Positions 18,311 through 27,055 are shown, counted from the stretch's first letter. The stretch is 64,000 nucleotides of DNA from Mycobacterium florentinum (GCF_010730355.1 NZ_AP022576.1:4278001-4342000); one strand, 5' to 3'. Program-made: numbers and translations. The notes: generated from the letters alone by a model not told the origin.

Positions 18311-19279
18311 CTAATTCCCAACGGCGATCGGTTGGTATCCCGCAGGCAATTTGAGCACCCGGTTGTGGAAGTCGATCACGTAGACATCGCCTCGACCGCC
18401 CACCGCCAGCTCGAAGGGGGCGACCAGATTGGTAAACGGTAGCCTTGACACGGCATTCGAACCGGCCGCGAGCTTGAGCACCCGGTTGTTGTTCAGGTCG
18501 GTCACATACACGTTCTTGCCCTGGTCGATTGCCACGCTGTTGGGAAAGTTCAAGCCGGTGAACGGCAGTGCTTCCGGGGTGCTCGGCCCCGCGGCCAGTT
18601 TCATCACGCGGTTGTTGCCGGCGTCCGCCACATAGACCGTGTCGGCGTCGTCCACCGCAAGATCGTAGGGCTGCTTGAGATCGCCAAATGGCAACTCGGA
18701 CTGGGTATTCGAGCCGGCGGACAGCTCCACCACCCGGTTGGCGTTGAGGTCGGCGACGAAGACGGTCCCGCGGCTGTCCACCGCGATCCCGTGCGGATCG
18801 TCGAGTCCGGTGATCGGCAGCTCGATCTGCGTGGTGGATCCGGCCGGCAGCTTCAGGACGCGTCGGTTGGTTTGGTCGACCACATAGAGGGCACTGCTGC
18901 CGTCCATCGCGATGCCGCCCGGCTCCTTAAGTCCGGTGAACGGGACCACAATCGGATGGTCCGAGCCGGACTTGAGCTCGAACACCTGGTTGGTCGCCGA
19001 GTCGGAGACGTACACATCGCCGGCACCGTCCACCTCCAGGCCGTCGGCGTCGGTGAGCTGAAACGGCAGTACGAGCGGGCCGGGCGGTGCGGCGCGGCTG
19101 GGCGACGGAGTCGGCTTGGACGCGGCGTGGGTGGCAGTCGTTCGCCCGAATACCAGGTAGACCCCGACAGAGACGACCGCGACGATGACCAAGGTGACCG
19201 CGGCCATGATCTTGGGAGACGCCCCGCGCCGTGCTGGCGTGGCCTTGCCGGGCGCTTCGACTTCCCAATCGTCATCCAC
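18311..19279 (-). CDS. Membrane-anchored NHL six-bladed propeller protein (proximal paralogue)
   Basis: A 322-aa paralogue of the gene at 17272-18252 with the same plan: MDDDWEVEAPGKA, one membrane helix at about 25-47, a Thr/Pro/Ser linker and six NHL repeats. The two align along their whole length, and blades such as LNFPNSVA and TDLNNNRVL are almost identical, which points to duplication within this lineage. It lies 113 nt after the NTF2-like gene on the same strand, so it may share the KstR-controlled transcript from 23078. Confidence 0.82.
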   Translation of the reverse strand: MDDDWEVEAPGKATPARRGASPKIMAAVTLVIVAVVSVGVYLVFGRTTATHAASKPTPSPSRAAPPGPLVLPFQLTDADGLEVDGAGDVYVSDSATNQVFELKSGSDHPIVVPFTGLKEPGGIAMDGSSALYVVDQTNRRVLKLPAGSTTQIELPITGLDDPHGIAVDSRGTVFVADLNANRVVELSAGSNTQSELPFGDLKQPYDLAVDDADTVYVADAGNNRVMKLAAGPSTPEALPFTGLNFPNSVAIDQGKNVYVTDLNNNRVLKLAAGSNAVSRLPFTNLVAPFELAVGGRGDVYVIDFHNRVLKLPAGYQPIAVGN

Positions 19280-19392
19280 GGGTCGACTCCCTCAACCCCC
19301 CACGGTCAACACGACACCAGGACAGTACCGCGCGACGGTGCCCCGGTACAGGAAGTTTCAGGTAAATTCCGCGAACCGGATTTGCCGACTAC

Positions 19393-19800
19393 CTAGACCT
19401 TGCGGGTGTTCGCCGCCGCGCGGTCCATCTCCCAATACGCGCGCAGGGCAACTAGTTTGCCTTCGTCGTTGGCCTTGTAGGTGAACACGCCTTCGGCCGT
19501 TGTCTGGTAGTCGCCGGTCGTGATCAGGATGTGGCCGACGTTCGCTTCCTCGTTGCCGCACTGGTAGGTGTCGCGGAAGAAGAACTCGATCTTGGTGGTC
19601 GGGGCGATGGCCTGATCCCAGAATGCCGAGATCGCATCGCGACCGCGATGTCCCTTGCCTTCGGGGTCGAAGGCAGACGGCCCAATGGGATCCTCGACGA
19701 TGGCGTCGTCGGTGAACACCGCGAGCCAGGCTTCCTTGTCCCGGGCCCCGACGGCCTCGCGCGAGCGACGGCCGGCCTCGTGGGCCGGATGTTCAGTCAC
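19393..19800 (-). CDS. NTF2-like (SnoaL/ketosteroid-isomerase fold) protein
   Basis: About 135 aa from the GTG at 19800, which overlaps the ltp3 stop as GTGA. The sequence has the cone-fold pattern: SREAVGARDKEAWLAVFTDDAIVEDPIG, then GRDAISAFWDQ and a long sheet region ending in YWEMDRAAAN. This fold covers steroid Delta-isomerases, small hydratases and non-enzymatic binders, so the function is open. Tight coupling to ltp3 in a KstR-linked operon makes a steroid or acyl-CoA substrate plausible. An extension to 19839 lies inside ltp3 and was rejected. Confidence 0.75.
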   Translation of the reverse strand: MTEHPAHEAGRRSREAVGARDKEAWLAVFTDDAIVEDPIGPSAFDPEGKGHRGRDAISAFWDQAIAPTTKIEFFFRDTYQCGNEEANVGHILITTGDYQTTAEGVFTYKANDEGKLVALRAYWEMDRAAANTRKV

Positions 19801-20990
19801 GCGCTTACCTTTTCGGGCTTGTCGGCACCGACCACCCACATGGAGTAGTACTGCGAGCCACCACCGTAGGCGTGCCCCAGTGCTTTTCGAGCGCCGGGCA
19901 CCTGGTGATCGCCGCCCTTGCCCATCACCTGGATGGCCGATTCGGCAAAGCGAATCAGGCCCGAGGCGCCGATCGGATTCGACGAGAGCACGCCGCCGGA
20001 CGGGTTGACCGGTAGCTTACCGCCGATGGCGGTCTCGCCGGATTCGGTGAGCTTCCAGCCCTCGCCCTCGGGCGCAAAGCCGAGGCTTTCCAACCACATT
20101 GGCTCGAACCACGAGAACGGCACGTAGATCTCGGCGGCGTCGATCTCGTCGATCGGGCTCTTGATGCCGGCCGCCTCCCACAGTGCCGCGGCCGCGTCGC
20201 GGCTGGCCTGCGGGCTGACCTGGTCACGGCCGGAGAACTGCAGCGGCTCGGTGCGCAACGCGGTGGCATGGATCCACGCCACCGGTTGTCCTTGCGCCAG
20301 ACGGGCTTCGGCGATCTCCTCGTTGCCGATCACGACGGCGGCGGCACCGTCGGAGGACGGGCAGGTCTCGTCGTAGCGGATCGGGTCCCACAGCATGGGG
20401 GACTCCATCACCTTGTCCACGGTGATGTCGGGCTGGTGCAGGTGCGCCAGCGGGTTGCGGGCTCCGTTGAGCCGGTCCTTGACCGCGACGATGGCGCCGA
20501 TGTTCAACGGTGCGCCCGAGCGGCGGATGTAGGAGCGCACGTGCGGCGCGAAGTAGCCGCCGGCGCCGGCGCCGACCGGCTTGATGAAGGGGATGGGAAT
20601 CGACAACGCCCACATGGCATTTGATTCCGACTGCTTCTCCCAGGCCATCGCCAGCACCCGCCGGTACTTGCCGGACTGCACCAGGCTGGCCGCCACGATT
20701 GCGGTGGAGCCGCCGACCGATCCGGCAGTGTGCACCCGGATGAGCGGCTTGCCGGTGGCGCCCATAGCGTCGGCCATGAACAGCTCCGGCATCATGACGC
20801 CCTCGAAGAAGTCCGGCGCCTTGCCGACCACGACCGCGTCGATGTCGTCGAAGGTGGAACCGGAGTCTTCCAGCGCGCGGTCGATCGCCTCGCGCACCAG
20901 GCCGTTCATCGAGACGTCTTTGCGCTTGGCTACGTACTTGGTCTGCCCGGTACCCAGTACCGCGGCGAGGTGCGCTCCTGCACCGGCCAT
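19797..20990 (-). CDS. ltp3: Thiolase-like lipid-transfer protein Ltp3
   Basis: A 397-aa thiolase-superfamily (SCP-x type) protein; Rv3523 is about 394 aa. Thiolase-like segments include VVVGKAPDFFEGVMMPE, IRVHTAGSVGGSTAIVAAS (nucleophile-loop region, Gly-Ser in place of the classical Cys) and LPVNPSGGVLSSNPIGASG near the C terminus. The start MAGAGAHLAAVLGTG has a GGGAAG ribosome-binding site and overlaps the ltp4 stop. By analogy with Ltp2 it could be a retro-aldolase or thiolase working with an OB-fold partner, here the protein at 22070-23068. Confidence 0.88.
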   Translation of the reverse strand: MAGAGAHLAAVLGTGQTKYVAKRKDVSMNGLVREAIDRALEDSGSTFDDIDAVVVGKAPDFFEGVMMPELFMADAMGATGKPLIRVHTAGSVGGSTAIVAASLVQSGKYRRVLAMAWEKQSESNAMWALSIPIPFIKPVGAGAGGYFAPHVRSYIRRSGAPLNIGAIVAVKDRLNGARNPLAHLHQPDITVDKVMESPMLWDPIRYDETCPSSDGAAAVVIGNEEIAEARLAQGQPVAWIHATALRTEPLQFSGRDQVSPQASRDAAAALWEAAGIKSPIDEIDAAEIYVPFSWFEPMWLESLGFAPEGEGWKLTESGETAIGGKLPVNPSGGVLSSNPIGASGLIRFAESAIQVMGKGGDHQVPGARKALGHAYGGGSQYYSMWVVGADKPEKVSA

Positions 20991-22054
20991 CAGTTCTTCC
21001 CTTCCATGACCGCGATCAGGTTCTGCTGCAGCGCGGGCCCGCTGGTGGCGTGTGCCAGCACCCGATTCGCGGAACCATCCCAAATGTGTTGTGCGGCAAA
21101 TCCGATGCGTTCGAGACCGGCAACGAACATGGGGTTGGCCGACAGCGCTCCGCCGGACGGATTGACTTTCGTCTTCCCCGGGACCCGGATGGCATCCGTG
21201 AGGATCAGGTGCTGGTGGGTGAACGGCGCGTGGATCTCGGCGACGTCGAGATTGGCGGTGTTGTCGCCGGTGGCAGCCTTGGCCGCTGCCCGGGTGGACG
21301 GGGAGGTGGTGAGGTCGCGGGCGCCGAGCACCGGGGTTTCGATGCGATGCTCGATTCCGGTTATCCAGGCCGGGTTTTCGCGTAACTCACGGGCGCGGTC
21401 GTCGGCGGCGAGCACGATCGCGGCCGCGCCGTCGGTAATCGGTGCGATGTCGTGGCGTCGCAGCGGGTCGGCGAAGAACGGGCGCTCCAGCAGGTCCTCG
21501 ACGTTGACCGCCGACTCCACCTTGTCGACCCGGCGGGCGTTGGCGAACGAATCGAATGCGACGCGGGCCATCTGAATTTCGGTCCACTTTCCGGAGTCGA
21601 GCCCGATACGGGCCTGCAGTCCGGCCAGCGACACCGAGTCCGGCCACAGCGGCGCAACGGTGTAAGGGTCGGTCTGTCGAGACAGGATCTGGCGCAGGTT
21701 GCCGGCGGAGGACTTGCCGAAGCCGTACACCAGCGCGGTCTCCACCTCGCCGGTCAGGATCTTGATGTAGGCCTCGTAAAGGGCCCAGGCCGCGTCCATC
21801 TCGACGTGCGACTCGTTGATCGGCGGAACAGCGCCGATCGAGTCGATGGCCGAGATAAACGAAAAGGCTCGTCCGGCAAGGTAATCGGACGACCCGGAGC
21901 ACCAGAAGCCGATGTCCGTGCGGGCGATGCCCAGCTCCTCGTAGAGCTGGGCGAAGCACGGAATCAACATCTCGACGCCGTTGGTGGTGCCGTCGGTGCG
22001 GCGTACATGCGGGGCGTGGGCAAAGCCGACGACCGCAACATTGCGTTCGCTCAT
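20990..22054 (-). CDS. ltp4: Thiolase-like lipid-transfer protein Ltp4
   Basis: A 354-aa thiolase-fold protein, the same length as Rv3522. It starts MSERNVAVVGFAHAPHVRR. The C-terminal TKVNPSGGALSANPMFVAGLERI parallels the equivalent loop in Ltp3. The LCWC-type nucleophile loop of true thiolases is not evident, as in Ltp2. It sits between the DUF35-like gene and ltp3 with a 1-nt stop/start overlap to ltp3, so Ltp3 and Ltp4 may be partners in one complex. Confidence 0.88.
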   Translation of the reverse strand: MSERNVAVVGFAHAPHVRRTDGTTNGVEMLIPCFAQLYEELGIARTDIGFWCSGSSDYLAGRAFSFISAIDSIGAVPPINESHVEMDAAWALYEAYIKILTGEVETALVYGFGKSSAGNLRQILSRQTDPYTVAPLWPDSVSLAGLQARIGLDSGKWTEIQMARVAFDSFANARRVDKVESAVNVEDLLERPFFADPLRRHDIAPITDGAAAIVLAADDRARELRENPAWITGIEHRIETPVLGARDLTTSPSTRAAAKAATGDNTANLDVAEIHAPFTHQHLILTDAIRVPGKTKVNPSGGALSANPMFVAGLERIGFAAQHIWDGSANRVLAHATSGPALQQNLIAVMEGKN

Positions 22055-22069
22055 GTGCAGGTGGGCCCT

Positions 22070-23068
22070 TTACAGGTGGTGCTTGTAGGTGTCGTACTCG
22101 GCGTCCGGTTCACCGGTGGGCCGGAAGTACTCGATGTTGTCGATGCCAAAACTCCACTCCTCGCGGGGCTTCCACACCGCTTCCACTCGCATGCCCATCC
22201 GCACCTCGTGTGCATCGATGTCGGCGACCAGATGCAGGAATGGAATGTCGGCGCCGTCCAGCAGCACATAGGCGGCCACGTAGGGCGGCTTGATGCGCTG
22301 ACCCTGGAACGGGATGTTGATGATCGCGAACGTCGTCACGGTGCCCTTGTCCGGCAGCTCGACGAAGTCGGTGGTGGGCTGGCCGGTGGCCGGGTCCGCG
22401 CCGTGCGGCGGGAAGTAGACCTTGCCGTTCTTCCCGGTGCGCGCGCCCAGCAGCTTGCCTTCCGCGATGGCGCGCAGGTAGGCGCTTTCCTCGTGTGAGG
22501 CGGTGTGCTGAATGGTCAGCGAGACGGGCGTGACGATCATCGTGACCGGGTCTTTGTCGCTCGCTGAGTCCGCGGGTCCCTCGGGCTCGGCGTCCTCGCC
22601 GAGCGCGAAGTAGGCGATGTCGGTGATGGCGCCCACCGTCTCGTCGGCCCAGTGCACGTGCACCCGCGCGCCGGTCTTGATCTTGTCCGGTTCGCCCGCG
22701 TCGACCGCGTGCAGCAGCGGGGTGTCGGCGCCGTCGAGCTTGATCAGGGCCCAGGCGAACGGCCGGTCCAGCGGTTCGCCGCCCAGCGGTTCGGGCTGCC
22801 AGGTCCAGGACACCACGGTGCCGACGGACGAGACCGGTACCATCTCGCCAAGCGGTTCATAGGTAACCGGGTCGTATTCCGCCGGTGGCACATGCACCCG
22901 GCCATCCGATCCGCGCACCCCGAGGACATGGTGCTCACGCAGTGCGGTGAAGAACTTGCTGAGCGTGGTCCCCACTGAACGGGTGTAGTCGAAGGACAGA
23001 GTTAACGGCGCTGAGAGGGGCGGCTCGGAGTGATCGATCGTGGTCGGGCCGCTCGAAGTGGCTGTCAC
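22070..23068 (-). CDS. Tandem OB-fold/DUF35-like protein, Rv3521-like
   Basis: A 332-aa protein in which two similar halves are visible. GTVVSWTWQPEPLGGEPLD..LIKLDGADTPLLHAV and GTVTTFAIINIPFQG..YVLLDGADIPFLHLV each look like a DUF35/OB-fold acyl-CoA-associated domain. The GTG at 23068 was chosen because the longer in-frame start at 23104 would run through the KstR operator. It is the first gene of the operon with ltp4 and ltp3. DUF35 proteins commonly pair with thiolase-fold enzymes, as ChsH2 does with Ltp2, so this is a likely partner of Ltp3/Ltp4. Confidence 0.82.
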   Translation of the reverse strand: MTATSSGPTTIDHSEPPLSAPLTLSFDYTRSVGTTLSKFFTALREHHVLGVRGSDGRVHVPPAEYDPVTYEPLGEMVPVSSVGTVVSWTWQPEPLGGEPLDRPFAWALIKLDGADTPLLHAVDAGEPDKIKTGARVHVHWADETVGAITDIAYFALGEDAEPEGPADSASDKDPVTMIVTPVSLTIQHTASHEESAYLRAIAEGKLLGARTGKNGKVYFPPHGADPATGQPTTDFVELPDKGTVTTFAIINIPFQGQRIKPPYVAAYVLLDGADIPFLHLVADIDAHEVRMGMRVEAVWKPREEWSFGIDNIEYFRPTGEPDAEYDTYKHHL

Positions 23069-23077
23069 GCCTTCGAG

Positions 23078-23091
23078 TAGAACAGGTTCTA
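23078..23091. promoter_or_regulatory. KstR operator between Rv3521-like and Rv3520c-like genes
   Basis: TAGAACAGGTTCTA matches the KstR consensus. It is 10 nt from the GTG of the minus-strand operon and 49 nt from the plus-strand F420-type gene, so it probably controls both divergent units. Confidence 0.88.
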
Positions 23092-23139
23092 AGAACCGAT
23101 TCAATATCGGGTCCGGTTCGGCCGGGAAAGGTGCGAGAA

Positions 23140-24171
23140 ATGAAGCTGGGTTTGCAGCTGGGATATTGGGGCGCTCAGCCGCCGGAGAACCACGGCGAGC
23201 TCGTCGCCGAGGCGGAGGCCGCCGGATTCGACGCGGTGTTCACCGCCGAGGCGTGGGGTTCCGATGCCTACACGCCGCTGGCCTGGTGGGGCTCGTCGAC
23301 GCGGCGGGTGCGGCTGGGCACATCGGTTGTGCAGCTCTCCGCGCGGACCCCGACCGCGTGCGCCATGGCCGCGCTCACCCTCGACCACCTGTCCGGTGGG
23401 CGGCACATTCTCGGGCTGGGGGTGTCCGGGCCGCAGGTCGTGGAGGGCTGGTACGGCCAGTCATTCCCGAAGCCGCTGGCCCGCACCCGTGAGTACATCG
23501 ACATCATCCGGCAGGTGTGGGCGCGCAAAGAGCCGGTGACCAGCGACGGCCCCCACTACCCGCTGCCACGGACCGGCGAGGGCACGAGCGGGCTGGGTAA
23601 GCCGCTCAAGCCCATCACCCACCCGCTGCGCGCGGACATCCCGATCATGCTGGGCGCCGAGGGGCCGAAGAACGTCGCGCTGGCCGCCGAGGTCTGCGAC
23701 GGCTGGCTGCCGATCTTCTACACCCCGCGGATGGCCGACACCTACAACGAGTGGCTGGAGGAGGGCTTCGCCCGGCCGGGCGCGCGCCGCAGCCGCAAGG
23801 ACTTCGAGATCTGCGCGACGGCCAACATCGTCATCACCGAGGACCGCGGCGCCGCGTTCGCGGCCATGAAGCCCTACATCGCGCTCTACATGGGCGGCAT
23901 GGGCGCCGAGGACACCAACTTCCACGCCGACGTCTATCGCCGGATGGGTTACTCCGAGGTGGTCGACGACGTCACCAAGCTGTTCCGCAGCAACCAGAAG
24001 GACAAGGCCGCCGAGATCATCCCCGACGAGGTCATCGACGACGCCGCGATCGTCGGCGACGCTGACTACGTCCGTAAGCAGATCAAGGCATGGGAGGCCG
24101 CCGGCGTCACGATGATGGTCGTCTCCGGCCGCTCTCCCGAGCAGGTCCGCGACCTCGCCGCGCTGATCTAG
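23140..24171 (+). CDS. F420-type LLM-class oxidoreductase, Rv3520c-like
   Basis: About 343 aa, a luciferase-like TIM barrel of the F420-dependent class: MKLGLQLGYWGAQPP, FDAVFTAEAWGSDAYTPLA, then TLDHLSGGRHILGLGVSGPQ and DGWLPIFYTP. It probably uses F420H2 or F420 to reduce or oxidise a hydrophobic substrate. The ATG at 23140 has GGGAAAG 9 nt upstream, whereas the GTG at 23131 abuts that sequence and seems too close. KstR control implies a steroid intermediate; the exact reaction is not known. Confidence 0.85.
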   Translation: MKLGLQLGYWGAQPPENHGELVAEAEAAGFDAVFTAEAWGSDAYTPLAWWGSSTRRVRLGTSVVQLSARTPTACAMAALTLDHLSGGRHILGLGVSGPQVVEGWYGQSFPKPLARTREYIDIIRQVWARKEPVTSDGPHYPLPRTGEGTSGLGKPLKPITHPLRADIPIMLGAEGPKNVALAAEVCDGWLPIFYTPRMADTYNEWLEEGFARPGARRSRKDFEICATANIVITEDRGAAFAAMKPYIALYMGGMGAEDTNFHADVYRRMGYSEVVDDVTKLFRSNQKDKAAEIIPDEVIDDAAIVGDADYVRKQIKAWEAAGVTMMVVSGRSPEQVRDLAALI

Positions 24172-24191
24172 GCCCGGGCTTGCCCCGTCAA

Positions 24192-24205
24192 TAGAACGGG
24201 TTCTA
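24192..24205. promoter_or_regulatory. KstR operator upstream of the Rv3519-like gene and cyp142
   Basis: TAGAACGGGTTCTA matches the KstR consensus. It ends 10 nt before the ATG at 24216, again suggesting a leaderless or very short-leader transcript. Confidence 0.88.
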
Positions 24206-24215
24206 GATTGACCGG

Positions 24216-24932
24216 ATGACTGTGTCGCAGCACACCATCGCGGGCACCGTCCTCACCATGCCGGTGAGGATCCGCCAGGCAAATCAGCACATGGCGATGT
24301 TCTCGGTGGACGCCGACGCCGCTCAGCATCTGATCGACTACAGCGGCCTGCGGGTCTGCCGCTACCTGCCCGGGCGCGCGATCGTGGTCCTGATGCTGAT
24401 GCACTACATCGACGGCGACCTGGGCCAGTACTACGAATTCGGCACCAGCGTGATGGTCAACCCGCCCGGGTCGACCGCGAGCGGGCCGCGCGCCCTGGGC
24501 TCGGCCGGCGCCTTCATTCACCACCTGCCCGTCGACCAGCCGTTCACGCTCGAGGCGGGGACGAAGATCTGGGGCTATCCGAAAGTCATGGCGGACTTCA
24601 CGATTCGCGAGGGCCGCCAGTTCGGCTTCGACTGCGTGATAGACGGGCAATTGGTGATCGGCATGGACTTCCGTCCCGGCCTGCCGATTCGGCTGACCCC
24701 ACGCCAGCAGGCGCAGCGCAGCTACTCCCACCGCGACGGGATCACCCGCGAGACCGCCTTCGAGCACACCCTGGACGGTGTGCGGACGCGCCTTGGTGGC
24801 GTGAGCGTTCGGCTGGGCGAGCACCCCTATGCGAAAGAACTTGCGTCGCTTGGACTTCCGAAGCGCGCGATGTTATCCAGCTCTGCTGACCACGTTCAAA
24901 TGACATTCGGTGACGCCCAGGAGATCTCATGA
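24216..24932 (+). CDS. Acetoacetate-decarboxylase-fold protein, Rv3519-like
   Basis: A 238-aa protein resembling the acetoacetate decarboxylase superfamily. YYEFGTSVMVNPPG and a GAFIHHLPVDQPFTLEAGTK..GYPKVMADFTI stretch match the core barrel, and the Lys in GYPK is at the place of the Schiff-base lysine in true decarboxylases. M. tuberculosis Rv3519 is about 236 aa. Translation is coupled to cyp142 (ATGA overlap) under a KstR site, but its reaction in sterol metabolism is unknown. Confidence 0.8.
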   Translation: MTVSQHTIAGTVLTMPVRIRQANQHMAMFSVDADAAQHLIDYSGLRVCRYLPGRAIVVLMLMHYIDGDLGQYYEFGTSVMVNPPGSTASGPRALGSAGAFIHHLPVDQPFTLEAGTKIWGYPKVMADFTIREGRQFGFDCVIDGQLVIGMDFRPGLPIRLTPRQQAQRSYSHRDGITRETAFEHTLDGVRTRLGGVSVRLGEHPYAKELASLGLPKRAMLSSSADHVQMTFGDAQEIS

Positions 24933-26122
24933 CCATGATCAAACCCGACGTCGACTTGACCGACGGGGCTTTCTACGCCGGTGACTCCCGACCTGTCTAC
25001 AAGTGGATGCGCGAGCACGAGCCGGTCTTCCGGGATCGCAACGGGCTGGCCGCGGCGGCGACGTATCAGTCCGTCATCGACGCCGAGCGCAACCCCGAGC
25101 TGTTCTCGAATGCCGGCGGCATCCGCCCCGACCAGCCGGGCGTCGAGATGATGATCGAGATGGACGATCCGCAACATCTGTTGCGCCGCAAGCTCGTCAA
25201 CTATGGGTTCACCCGCAAGCGGGTGAAGAACCTCGAGGCCTCGATCACCTCGCTGTGCGACACGCTGATCGACGCGGTGTGCGAACGCGGCGAGTGTGAT
25301 TTCGTCTGGGACCTGGCCGCGCCCCTGCCGATGGCGGTCATCGGCGACATGCTCGGTGTGCGTCCCGAGGAACGCGCGATGTTCCTCAAGTGGTCCGACG
25401 ATCTGGTCAGTTCCTTGAGCAGCACCGCGGCCGAGGCGGATATCCAGGTCACGATGGAGGCGTTCGCCACCTACAGCCAATACATGATGGGCATGATCGA
25501 GGCCCGCAAGAAGGAAGCGACCGACGACCTGGTCAGCGTCCTGGTGCATGCGGAGGTCGAAGGGTCCAAATTGGAGGACCACCAGATCGTCACCGAGGTG
25601 CTGCTGCTGCTGATCGGCGGCGACGAGACCACGCGGCACACGCTGTCGGGCGGAACGCGGCAGCTGCTGCTGCACCCCGATCAGCACAAGCGTCTGGTGG
25701 GTGATTTGAGCCTGCTGCCCAACGCAATTGAAGAGATGCTGCGCTGGACCGCGCCGGTGAAGAACATGGCCCGCACGATCACCGCCGATACCGAGTTCCA
25801 TGGGACCCAGTTGCACGAGGGCGAGAAGATGATCCTGCTGTTCGAGTCGGCGAACTTCGACGAGAAGGTCTTCGAGGAGCCGGAGAGCTTCAACATCGAG
25901 CGCTACCCGAACAACCACCTCGCGTTCGGCTTCGGCACCCACTTCTGTCTCGGCAACCAGCTTGCCCGTCTCGAGCTGTCGATCATGCAGACCCGCCTGT
26001 TGCAGCGCCTGCCGGACCTGCGGCTGGCCTCGGATGCCGCGCTGCCGTTGCGTCCGGCGAACTTCGTGTCCGGCCTGGAGAAGATGCCGGTCGCATTCAC
26101 CCCGAGCGCGCCACTCGGCTAA
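24929..26122 (+). CDS. cyp142: Cytochrome P450 CYP142
   Basis: A 397-aa P450 (Rv3518c about 398 aa). The I-helix motif GGDETTRH (about 230) and the ExxR helix (EEML R region) are present. The haem loop FGFGTHFCLGNQLARLE has its ligand at Cys340. It oxidises the C26/C27 methyl of cholestenone and can replace CYP125, so both sterol-26-hydroxylases are in this window. It overlaps the preceding gene by 4 nt and is followed at once by a repeat-rich segment. Confidence 0.95.
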   Translation: MTMIKPDVDLTDGAFYAGDSRPVYKWMREHEPVFRDRNGLAAAATYQSVIDAERNPELFSNAGGIRPDQPGVEMMIEMDDPQHLLRRKLVNYGFTRKRVKNLEASITSLCDTLIDAVCERGECDFVWDLAAPLPMAVIGDMLGVRPEERAMFLKWSDDLVSSLSSTAAEADIQVTMEAFATYSQYMMGMIEARKKEATDDLVSVLVHAEVEGSKLEDHQIVTEVLLLLIGGDETTRHTLSGGTRQLLLHPDQHKRLVGDLSLLPNAIEEMLRWTAPVKNMARTITADTEFHGTQLHEGEKMILLFESANFDEKVFEEPESFNIERYPNNHLAFGFGTHFCLGNQLARLELSIMQTRLLQRLPDLRLASDAALPLRPANFVSGLEKMPVAFTPSAPLG

Positions 26123-26130
26123 GCCTTTGC

Positions 26131-26166
26131 GCCGTGCCCCACCTTTACGCCTTGCCCCACCTTTAC
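26131..26166 (+). repeat. Two 18-bp tandem repeats after cyp142
   Basis: GCCGTGCCCCACCTTTAC and GCCTTGCCCCACCTTTAC follow each other directly and differ at one base. The second unit runs into the inverted repeat at 26160. No coding function is apparent. Confidence 0.75.
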
Positions 26167-26224
26167 GCCGAACGTGCTCTGGTGGCGGGATTTAGGCGAT
26201 TTTCTCGCCCTGAGAGCACGTTCG
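26160..26224 (-). repeat. 65-bp inverted repeat, copy at the 3' end of DUF559 gene 2
   Basis: Read on the minus strand, this segment aligns without gaps to the plus strand of 27091-27155 (54 of 65 matches), so the pair forms terminal inverted repeats around the gene. Each copy is itself a hairpin, with arms CGAACGTGCTCT and AGAGCACGTTCG. The DUF559 stop codon (26192-26194) lies inside the copy. Confidence 0.75.
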
Positions 26225-27055
26225 GCGGGACCAGGCCGCTGAAAGCCGGAACAGAATGCCGCCCGGGAGGTCTTCGGCCGTGACGCGCACGATGACCCAG
26301 CCGAGTTCGGTCAAAGCCTCGTAGCGTGCGATATCCCGATTGAATTGTCTGCGGTCCGTCCGATGGTGATCCCCCTCGTACTCGACGCCGACTTTGATGT
26401 CTTCCCAACCCATGTCGAGCACAGCTACGAGCTCGCTGTACTGGCCGTAGACCGGGATCTGCGTCCGCGGCCGCGGATAACCCGCCTCGATGAGCAGTAG
26501 CCGCAACCATGTTTCGCGGGGTGAATCGGCTCCGCCGTCGACCAGTTTCAGTGCTCGCCTGGCACGTCTGACATTTCGGTGTCCTTTGTAGCGTTCGGCG
26601 ATTAACTCCACGTCGGCGATATCTAGTCTGGTCGCCCGAACCAGTGCGTCGATGGCAACGACGGCATTGCTGACGGGATTGCGACACGCCAGGTCAAAGG
26701 CGGTCCGTGCCGGGGTAGTTGTCGACATTCCGTTGATCAGCTGCATCTCGTTGTCGGCGACGCGACCTATCCAGGTGCGGATTCCCGGTGGCGGCCGACG
26801 GTGTGGGTAAAGCAGCTGCGCAGGCGCTTGATGGCTGACCCACTTGGCGCCGTGCAGTGCAGATGCGGACTGCCCCGCGACAACGCCGCGCCGTCGTGAC
26901 CACAGCCAGGCCGCGTGAGCCCGTGTGATAGGAGTGAGGTTCGCGCCGGCCGGCACGTAAACGTCGGGATAGACGGCGACGAATCGGCCACGTAACTCGT
27001 GGCGCGTCACGGCGCCCGATGCGCGCGCCTCGCTGCCGAGGAATGCTTCTGTCAC
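26192..27055 (-). CDS. AbiEi-like/DUF559 protein (winged helix plus Vsr-like nuclease domain), copy 2
   Basis: A 287-aa paralogue of the protein at 5146-5991. It starts MTEAFLGSEARASGAVT. It shares the winged-helix region (GVVAGQSASALHGAKW) and the C-terminal nuclease-like domain, with SPRETWLRLLLIEAGYPRPR and LDMGWEDIKVGVEYEGDHH. The last ~11 residues are encoded by the repeat. No toxin gene is adjacent. It occupies the place where M. tuberculosis has Rv3517, between cyp142 and echA19. Antitoxin, nuclease or repeat-associated mobility functions are all possible. Confidence 0.82.
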   Translation of the reverse strand: MTEAFLGSEARASGAVTRHELRGRFVAVYPDVYVPAGANLTPITRAHAAWLWSRRRGVVAGQSASALHGAKWVSHQAPAQLLYPHRRPPPGIRTWIGRVADNEMQLINGMSTTTPARTAFDLACRNPVSNAVVAIDALVRATRLDIADVELIAERYKGHRNVRRARRALKLVDGGADSPRETWLRLLLIEAGYPRPRTQIPVYGQYSELVAVLDMGWEDIKVGVEYEGDHHRTDRRQFNRDIARYEALTELGWVIVRVTAEDLPGGILFRLSAAWSRRTCSQGEKIA

